Shown here: one piece after another, positions 55,355 through 64,000 of the stretch
How positions within the stretch are numbered: the first letter of the stretch is position 1
How the letters are laid out: every line of letters begins with the position of its first letter
Source of the DNA: Choristoneura fumiferana
Taxonomy: Eukaryota; Arthropoda; Insecta; Lepidoptera; Tortricidae
DNA length: 64,000 bases
Reading direction: 5' to 3'
Assembly: GCF_025370935.1 (NCBI RefSeq)
Contig: NC_133497.1
Coordinates: 2,853,830-2,917,829 of the forward strand
Translations under genes and position numbers: made by a program
Notes under the pieces: model-generated
What the model was told of the DNA's origin: nothing
What the model saw: the letters and a program-made list of their open reading frames with translations, nothing else
Database searches by the model: none

Positions 55355-58168
55355 CAGCCGAACAAAGCGGAGTGGCAAAACGTATAAACTGAGTTATACC
55401 TAATTTTTAATCAGTATTATTTTGCAAATATTATTAAAATATAAATTTATTTTTGGCAGCTCAGTGATCTGTAGTAACTGGCGTCTGTTAGGAAATAACA
55501 TCGCTGCTCCTGGCATTAGGGATGTGAATACATTATACTTATTTGAACAACTATCTCGTTTCATTACAATATATTATTATGACTATTAAAGGTATGAATA
55601 TAGTCTCTCAAATTTTCTCAGATTTTGATAAAACATATCTAAGAACCATCGCTAGAGAACCTGCTTTCAATTTAAAAAAACCGCATCTAAATCACACACA
55701 GTCACACAGACAAACAGACACACATAGCAGTCACACTTATCAGACTTGGAAGCTGTTAATGTCAAAACGAAACATTCTGCCTGAGTGTCAATCTTTCACA
55801 ATGTGAAATTAAATGAAATTAATGTATTTTGCTGGAACCTATACAGGTTTTACCTACTTGTAACATAATTTTGCCGGTTTTACCTACATGGAACATAATT
55901 ATGCCAGTTTTTGACCTCAGACGATTTATAATAAGAAGATAAAATACATGTCGCTTGCATTTAATCCAGAACCGATGTTGTCGCCTTTTTGTCAGTCTGT
56001 GCTTGTAATTTTAACTAAATTGTGGTAACTACTAATAGAATTGAATACTTATTAGTTTAAAACACTTTGGAGCAGTGAAGATGTCAACAATTTCTATTTT
56101 TTAATGTCTCTGCGTTACAACACTTTACATCACGGCTTTATCAAACGGCACCGATAACCGTTTGACCTGTGAACTAATAAATTAGAGTGATTAAGCCACC
56201 AGAACACTGAGACCTCTCGCGTCTAAGGCATAGGTACAGACGAATATACACAACATATTACGCCTTTGGCTATGAGCGGACACACGCGCTTTTGATTCTT
56301 TAATTTTCGCCGAAAATATGTGTCCCAAAAATGATTCATTTTACAACTGTTTCATATGGAGTGTATTTTCATAGCTTAAGGTCCCGGGTTCGAATCCCGG
56401 CCGAGGCAGATATTTGTATGAATAATACGAATGTTTGTTCTCGGGTTGGATGTTTTATATGTATTTAAGTATGTATTTATCTATATAAGTATGTTTATCC
56501 GTTGCCTGGTGTCCATACTACAAGCTTTGCTTAGTTTGGGACTAGGTAAATAGTTGTTAAGTGTCCCATAATATTTATTTATTTATTTATATGGACTGTA
56601 TTTCAGATTTTTTATAAAACAAACCTAACCTATAGGGTGCTACAGAATAGTACTGAAATATAATAATATCCTAAATAGTTTACTGTTTCCGAAAAAAATC
56701 TATCGTCTACAAATGAAAGAGTTGGGAAATGGATCAGTACCTGGGCGACCGAGCTTTGCTCGGGTTAAAACTCGATAACAAGCGTTTTTAACCCCCGACG
56801 CAAAAAGAGGGGTGTTATAAGTTTGACCACTATGTGTGTCTGTCTGTGGCACCGTAGCTCTTAAACGGGTGGACCGATTTGAATGCGGTTTTTTTTATTT
56901 GAAAACAGGTTTTTATTATATTATTATTTGCTATTGAAAGACTATAAAAGGGTTTTGTTTCGTAAATAAATTAATATTTTACGAAATAAATCAGTGTTTT
57001 CTACAAGTAATATTTTTATTTTGTAATTTTAGTTATTTTAATACACGGCTAAGAAACATTTGGTTATCAGATATTTGATAATGACTAATAAAATTCACAG
57101 AAATTGAAGGTCATTCATTGTTATTTAATTAGATATGCCATTTTATGCTAAACTATCACTGTAAGGCTTATACATAACATTAAAATGTTTTTTTTTATTT
57201 TGGTGTTATTTTTTATAAATACGTGAATTCACGAAATTAATTCGGCTGTGTCATTGCCACTCAAGTGAGATTTTTTCAAAATGGCCGCGCCACCTGACTG
57301 TTAATTTTAAATATGGCGCCGCCAATCCAAAGGTTATGGGGACCTATATGTCCGACAGTGGATGTTATACTGCTAATATGATGATGATGATTAATTCCAA
57401 ATTGCCCTTGGCCTTGAATAATGTGAGTTCAAAATACAAGTAATTGACAAAACCACTGTATAGTGAGCTGTACATTTAGTGCAGCCCGCAACGCTCTTAT
57501 GTATATGGATATAAAGTTAAAAATTAAGCGTTATGCTCGTAAAGATAATAGTGCTTTTTACTCATGGATTTTTAACCACCGATGTAAGTACCAAGTACCA
57601 TCAGGAGACCCACTTGCTCGTTTGACATCCAGTCGAATAAAAAAAAAGTACCTGGGCGATCGAGCGTAGCTCTGGCTAAAACTCCATAATACTCGATAAT
57701 AATCCCATAGATTCGACCACGTATTGGCGCAGGTTCCAATAATAACATAGGCGACACAGACTTAGTTTTTAAACTCCGACAACAACAGGGGTACCGTGTT
57801 ATAAGACCGCTATGTGTGTCTGTCTGGCAGCGTAGCTCTTAAACGGGAGGAGCGATTTCAATACAGTTTTTTATTTGTAATCTGGTTTTCTAGCGATGGT
57901 TCTTAGAGATGTTTCAGCCAAATCGGTTCAGCCATTTTTGAGATATTGTACTTTGAAGTGACAAAATCGGGTTTTCCAACTTATTCTTGATTAGGTTAGT
58001 TTCGTCCCGATAAGAATGTCATTAAACAACCAGTTATTTTGTTCGTAGACTTATAATTTCACCCGCATACGGAATCGGCTAATGTACTTTTTTAAACGTA
58101 GGTAAGTGAGATTATATGATGAAATAGATATAAATACAGCCCATGTTTTAAAAAGTAATCAGTTCAAT
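55355..58168. other. Region between the two divergent genes
   Basis: No coding exon is seen. The last 80 bases or so before 58169 should hold the plus-strand promoter, but no clear TATA box is visible. The rest is AT-rich DNA with a truncated SINE (about 56375-56590), an RTE 3' end (about 57335-57390) and 'cgtagctcttaaacggg' repeats near 56750-56920 and 57650-57980. Confidence 0.6.
56375..56590 (+). mobile_element. 5'-truncated tRNA-headed SINE
   Basis: Starts at the B-box-like GGTTCGAATCCC and matches the SINE at 7836-8090 to its ATTTATTTATT tail. Confidence 0.75.
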
Positions 58169-61100
58169 ATGGAAAAGCGTGTTCTTCGGAGTGTTCTTTA
58201 CGCGTTTTTGGTCATTCAAAATGGTAAGTCAAATAGTTATATTTTAATCAGCTTTTGCCCGCGACTTCTTTTATCGCTATCCCGCGGGAACTTTGCAATT
58301 TTCTGGGATAAAAACTATCAAAAATTACCTTCAGCTATCGCCATATCAAATTTCACTTAAATCGGTTCCAACGATTTGAGCGTGAAGAGATAACAAATAG
58401 ACACACAGTTTCTTCTTCGTTTCTTCTACTTTTATGATTGGTTTTTTGGAATCTTTTTGTATTTTTTATTTCAACTCCAAATTTGTTACTTTATCGTTTG
58501 CCCGAATTTCATATGCCCGAATGTATCGTTTTCTAGAATTTTCATTTGCCATAAAGTAATTTATTTCTGAAATAGTAATTTCTTCAGAGTTGATATTAAA
58601 CTAACCTAACCTACTGCATTATATATGATGACATTTTAAAAAATCCTGAAAACAGCACAGTTCTTTATGTTTAATGGCAAACGTTGGTATGGCAAGTGAA
58701 ATTCGGGCAAATGAAATTCGGGCAAGTAAAGGTAACCGTATCTTAAGGGTATCCCGTGAAACCATATCGAGAATACAGACTGAGACATGTATGCACAGAA
58801 AAACAGACCAGCGCTGGGAATCGAACCCAGGACCTCAGCAATCTGTGCTGCATGCTATAACCCCACCACTGCTGGAGAGGAATCTAGACACCGTCTACTA
58901 CTCTACTTTTGTATGACGAATCTAAATAATATATTACAAAAGTGCTTTAATTGTGTGTTGAACCGAGACCTTGCTAATATTTTGACCCGCGACGCAAAAA
59001 GTGCTATAAGTTTGACCGCTGTGTGTGTCTGTCTGTGGCACCGTAGCTCTTAAACGGGTAGACTGATTTGAATGCGGGTTTTTTTTATTTTAAATCACGT
59101 TTTCTAGCAATGGTACTTAGATATGTTTCATTAAAATCAGTTCAGCCGTTTTTAAGATATTGAACTTTGAAGTGACAAAGCCGGAGGTTTTCCATCTTTT
59201 TGATGGTTAGGTTATTCTCATTAATATTGTAAATTAATTGAAATAGGCATTCGTTTCGAGAGAGTGATTACTTAGCTGATCAGTTCACATCAATGACAGA
59301 CGAGGGTAGACGTCCAAGCGACTCGAGGTTTGGCTAAATATACCCAAAACTTATGGACAAGGAGCTAGTAACATTTTAGAGGAGGTATTAGAAGCAACAA
59401 GAAAACTTGTACAGTCGAGCTCAAATATCTTTACACTTTAATACCTTGTCGCTGTCACGTCATGTTGGAACTTTTGTATCAAATTGTCTGAAGGCATACA
59501 GTGATAAGATACATACTTCTTTTCCCCTTGTTCCCAAATCTGTTGAGCTGTCTCTGCATTTCGAGACAAGCTCCTCATTAATCTCTAGGAATTAAAGTTT
59601 TTTTTTTCTTTACTTTGGAAACCCCTTAACAGCCAAACACGGTGTTTGTTAATGGAGGATTATCGCGATTTTCAGTGCTTGTGTATGCATGTGACAATTT
59701 TTAGGGTGTGGAAATAACCTTAAAATGACAACTGTACAAAAACATTTAAAAAACACGATTTAATTTTCGTAAAACGCAATTAATGAATATGCAGATGAAT
59801 CTATTCAATTATAAATTAAGGATGAATTCATTTTATTTGTAGTGTTTTAAAATATATTTCAATTTTGAATCTGTTGGCTAAATAGGTAGCATTTACAGGG
59901 ACTTTACAAAAAAAAGAATAAACCACAGAACAAATTTTGTTGCTATTTGAATTTCGAACCTTCGTCGCCGACTGTACACTTCCTTTGATTGAAAATGCCA
60001 ATATCCGGGAAGAGACGTCTAAAATGCCTATACTTATGTTTGGTTTTACGAATAGGTACCAACCGCTGGCTGATAGAAATTGAAATATATATATATTATG
60101 CTGAGTGGGGACCTTTTTAGCGTCATGTATATCTTTATCTGTTCTATGTTTGTTTCTATGTTTTTTATGGCGTTAAATAAAAGTATTTTCTTCCTTTCTT
60201 TCTTTCTAAATATAATAATTTTATTAAAATCAGGGAATATGACATCCGTTCATTTTTTTCCATCAAAAATTATTTATTTCTAACAAAAAGCAATAAAACA
60301 CAATACATTAAACATTTAAAAATATGACTATGTACAAAATATATAACCTAGCCTAACCTATAAATAAAAAATCCCTCCTAGGTCACCGTCGCTGTTCATT
60401 GTGCCCAGAAGGCTGGCAGCATTCCCGCGTTGTATTGCAAGGCTAATCCTTTGCCCAAAATAGCTGCCAGCCCTCTGGCCACCTGAAACATCAATGAGGC
60501 GCGCGGATATCTCTTATATCTTATATATCCGTTCATTTGAATTTAAACTCCGGGATGTCGCAAAATTCCTGTGAGTGTTCCCAAAAAATACATCGTAAAT
60601 TTTGGTAACTTTGAATAAAAACCCGCGCCGGATTTTCAAGTTAAGTCAAGTCAAAATATCTTTATTCAATTTAGGCTATAACAAGCACTTATGAATGTTA
60701 AAAGAAAAATCTACCACCGGTTCGGAAAAACCTCTGTTCAGAAGAAAGCAAAGCAAGAAACTCTACGAGGTATATTTTTTTTAACAGATTTACAATATTA
60801 TTAAATGATATGTATACATCATAAGTAGGTATTTTACATAAGTAACTTTATTTTAACACAGTAGTACGCTATTTGAAGGATCGCTAATGCGGATCGAAAT
60901 TATTTCCAAATATCCCTGTCCATGATATAATCATTAACTTTATAATACGCCTTAGATATTAATGTCTTCTTGACAATAGATCTGAATTTTGTATCAGTTT
61001 CGTTTGTAATATTTTTTGGAATTTTATTATAAAAACGTATGCAATTCCCAAAAACGACTTTTTGGTTTTAGCCAGTCTGTAAGATGGAACTTTAAGCTTC

Positions 61101-63851
61101 CCTGTATTTCTAGCAGCCTTTGGCTTATCGACGTTAGTGGGAAAATCACATAAGTATGTTCTTCCTAACATACATGATTATTTCAAAAACATAAAGCGAC
61201 GGCAGGGTTAGCATACCTGTTTCCTTAAAAAAAGGTCTTAAAGATTCACGCTCTCTTTTGTAAGATAAAAATTGACTCAATGTCTGCAGCAGATCCCCAT
61301 AAAATAAGGCCGTACGTTTCATGACCTTATATCCCTTTCGCACCTGAGTAACACGATTGTGATTACCTACTTTAAAAAATCATATAGAACCATTTATAAT
61401 ATTGTGTTCAACGTTTTTTTTTATTCCAGCCATATCACAGTCATCGGGGAACGAAAGACAAAAGCGGTAAGATATCTTTCTGTTTTTAACCGTGTGGTGT
61501 CGGGTTAGAATTACACCTCTACATTTCTTCCAGTGGTGGATGTCGTAAGTGGCGACTGAGGTATAGGCAAAGACTACAGTATATACTTAAGTATACCGTA
61601 GGGGACAGGCTAGCAACCTGTCACTATTGTACCTTTTTTTTGTCAAACTGTAAACCTAAAATTGCTAAAAGTGGCTCCGAAGCGGTAACGTTTCGTGTGC
61701 TCTGCCTACCCCATTTGGGAATACAGGCGTGATGTTTGAAAGAAAGAAAGAAAGAAAGAAAATAATTTATTTATAACAGCAATGACACATAATAAGTAAA
61801 AATAACAATAGGAAATGTTGCCGCTATAAAAAGGTCCCGGCTCAGCATATCGCTGGTTGAAAACCAGCACTGGTCTGTGTTGCACTGTGTGTGGTGGTGA
61901 TGTTTGCGTGTGTGTGCGTGTAGGAACTTGATAGTTGTGCACTGTGTCAGGATTGACTTCTTAGCGGCCGGGTACTATAATTTTAATGTAGGTAGTTATC
62001 GATCTCTAACAAAATTCTAGACTCCAGCATTTCAAGTCGTTGTTGTGAAGTCGTCGTGATTAAAGAAAGAAAGAAAGAAATTAAGTGAAGTAAAGAAACT
62101 AATCTAAAATTAAGTGTTTAAAAATAAAATTTATGACCTTAAAAGATTTTTTTTTCAATTTCGTGTTACTTACATACATACGAACATTGCAAGTTAAAAA
62201 TGTTACTACTCGGTGGATGTTTTTTTTTAATGGAGACACTATTATAAATTACAATGTGAAATAACTGCCATCACAATAAAATTATGTAATACTAGCTAAT
62301 GCCCGCGGCTTCGCCCATTTGTAATTATTCAAATTTTCTTTCATTAAAACCTTCTCCTAACAATAACAAACACAACAAAACAGAATTGGGGATGTCTAAA
62401 AAAAATTACCCACGGTTTTTATATTTTTTTTGTACAGAAAAGTCAATTATAAGAAACTAATTTCAATATTTTTTCATTTAGTTCACTACTTTTTTCAAAA
62501 TTAATTTGTTGCTTATTTGTTAAATAATAAATTAATTACATTATGTTAAAATTAAATAACTACAGAAAACGAGTTAAAAAGCATTTATCTCGAAATGGTT
62601 TTCGATTTACTATACATTGCAAAAAAATAGACATCCCCAATTAGCGAAATCGTTCCCGCCGTTCCCGAGTTTTGCGCTTAGCAACACATTTTACGATTAT
62701 TTTTTATTTATATAGATTTTATAATTATTCGAATCCTAAATTGACATTGCTCGTTAATATTTTATTAATTTATCTATTAATCAAATTAATTGTGTATGTG
62801 GGTAGTTACAAGATTATTCTACTTAAAATATTTTATGTGCTGACAGAGTATCATGGATTGACTTGAATGATAAATAAATAAATAATCAATGGAAATTCAA
62901 TCAAAGATACTGAATCACGTACCAGGGTAGAACCTTTGTGCTACTGTAATCGCATTGGCCTTCCATAGATCTGCCAAAGAAGTCGCAGCGTTATTATAAA
63001 GAAGTCGCTATCTGGCACGCGATTCAGTTTCGACTGTGTAACTAAAAAGATTTACTTACCTATTACAAAAGTGCGATGTCCGTAACAGTCATAAACGTCA
63101 CGTCAAGATGCCTGACACTACCTGAATGGTACTACTCTAATGTCACTGCAACTTTCATTTCTACTACCCTCAGAATGCATGTTTTTTTTAATTGATTGAT
63201 TGTTTTTAGGGTAGCGTACTGCAGTTGGTAAAAACGGAACCCTTATAGAATCACTTTGTGTCTGTACTTATAGGGTGCAGGTGGTAGGTAAAACTTGTGC
63301 AAGGTCCGCCCGGATTGCTACCACCATCTTGCTCGCTAATCCTGCCGTAAGCAGCCCAGTGTTGCATTGTTTGTTTCATTGTGGAGAGAAGACAGCCGGT
63401 GAAATTACTGGCACTTGAGGTACATCCCATCTTAGGCCTCTAGGTTGGCAACGCGTCTGCAATAACCCCTGGTGTTGCAGATGTTTATGAGCGGTGGTGA
63501 TCTTTTACCATCAGGAGACCCACTTGCTCGTTTGCCATCCAGTTGAATAAAAAAAAATTAGGGTCACTTGTTGGAGCAGTGAAAAACTCTTACTTTTAAG
63601 GTAACGCATTTCGAATCAACAGAGCGCTCTTTAGAGCAACATTCACCGTTCATCGTACTACCGACGTATACAATATAATGATGTATTTGTGGTAATCTTT
63701 CAGCTGTATAGTGATCCAGAAACAATCAGGCACGCACGGCGACAGCGCTGAGGGCGATGACGAGGGCGACTATAGACGTCCTCAGCCTGTACCCAAGGCT
63801 GACAAGACCAGCTATAGACCCTTGCATGGAGACAGGAGTTATGAAGCGGAG
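58169..63851 (+). CDS. Secreted protein of unknown function, first three exons
   Basis: Seen: exon 1 58169-58223, exon 2 61430-61466 and exon 3 63704-63851 join in phase (1, 2, then 0). Exon 1 gives a basic start (MEKRVLR) and a hydrophobic run (SVLYAFLVIQNAIS), which reads as a signal peptide. Exon 2 ends in ERQKR, a possible furin-type site, followed by one cysteine. Exon 3 is hydrophilic, with an acidic patch (EGDDEGD) and a proline/arginine/tyrosine-rich stretch. The last donor is GTTAGT and the gene runs past the window. The acceptors follow pyrimidine tracts. No domain is recognised. It lies head to head with the lipid transfer gene, about 2.8 kb from that gene's presumed start. Inference: a processed secreted or extracellular protein. 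The exon 1 and exon 3 calls are firmer than the 37-nt exon 2. Confidence 0.55.
58740..58885 (-). mobile_element. tRNA-headed SINE in intron 1 of the plus-strand gene
   Basis: Same family as 4064-4255, opposite to the host gene. Confidence 0.7.
58990..60640. other. Intron 1 of the plus-strand gene
   Basis: Contains a 'cgtagctcttaaacggg' repeat (58985-59210), a repeat end with TTTC runs (60090-60205) and otherwise AT-rich DNA. No exon recognised. Confidence 0.45.
60645..61340 (-). pseudogene. Non-LTR retrotransposon 3' end with reverse transcriptase remnant
   Basis: Antisense. The tail (60645-60870) is followed by frames with NVDKPKAARNTGKLKVPSYR and FFKETGMLTLPSLYVFE. Same family as 12000-12312 and 35930-36280. 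The frame is broken. Confidence 0.8.
61736..61762. repeat. (GAAA)n microsatellite
   Basis: Antisense tail of a repeat continuing to about 61990. A second GAAA tract is near 62065-62090. Confidence 0.85.
62090..63270. other. Intron 2 of the plus-strand gene, AT-rich
   Basis: A repeat starting 'tactagctaatgcccgcggc' lies at 62290. The rest shows no exon or recognisable element, apart from an 'agggtagcg' repeat end near 63205-63250. Confidence 0.45.
63275..63545 (-). mobile_element. Dispersed repeat 'ggtctcctgatggtaagagatc' family
   Basis: Inverted copy lying 160 bp before exon 3 of the plus-strand gene. Confidence 0.78.
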
Positions 63852-64000
63852 GTTAGTATAACTTATTTTTTGAACGGGACTGTCCCTTTTTTTGATTACG
63901 AGTCCCGGTGTCCCCAAAATGAAAACCGGGACGCAAAATTGTCCCATTTTCAAAAATCGCGCGAAAATTTAAGAGCGTAGAGAAAGAGAATTGTCTATGA

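Overview
The window looks like moth or butterfly (Lepidoptera) nuclear DNA. It is AT-rich and holds small exons in long introns with GT/AG borders. Its dispersed repeats are the tRNA-headed SINEs, RTE-like and other non-LTR tails, palindromic MITEs and 'tttagggttccgt' repeats that I know from lepidopteran genomes. There is no prokaryotic gene organisation.

The main gene runs on the minus strand from about 55.35 kb down to 17.10 kb. I could build 25 coding exons whose splice phases all match. They start with a 31-nt exon (54348-54378) that gives a clean signal peptide, and they encode about 1,170 residues before the model runs out. The protein resembles the large lipid transfer protein superfamily (vitellogenin, apolipophorin, lipid transfer particle, crossveinless-d): a vitellogenin-N-like part, then a DUF1943-like part, with many N-glycosylation sequons. 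The 3' exons, including any von Willebrand D domain, are not found downstream of exon 25. A second gene begins on the plus strand at 58169, head to head with the first. Its three visible exons encode a signal peptide and a basic/acidic secreted chain of unknown function that continues past the window.

The most important structural feature is that positions 1-12340 (copy A) repeat 26688-36670 (copy B). Both hold exons 10-14 of the same gene on the same strand. The ten exons are intact and almost identical (I see two amino-acid changes), but the introns differ by several transposon insertions. A 10-N gap lies at 15369-15378, between copy A and exon 25. Exon 25 cannot splice in frame to exon 10A. 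The simplest reading is that two alleles were left end to end in the assembly (a retained haplotig). A real tandem duplication of part of the gene is the alternative.

Layout: 1-12.3 kb is copy A, with a copia-type LTR element nested in an inverted SINE. 12.3-15.4 kb is minisatellite and repeats up to the gap. 15.4-17.1 kb holds a broken reverse transcriptase and repeats. 17.1-26.5 kb holds exons 25-15. 26.7-36.7 kb is copy B with exons 14-10. 36.9-54.4 kb holds exons 9-1, with several palindromic elements. 55.3-58.2 kb is the shared upstream region. 58.2-64 kb is the start of the plus-strand gene. Most non-exonic sequence is dispersed repeat. I saw no functional tRNA or rRNA gene, CRISPR array or operon, and no clearly new biological system. 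The unusual material is the two-allele structure and the transposon differences it exposes.
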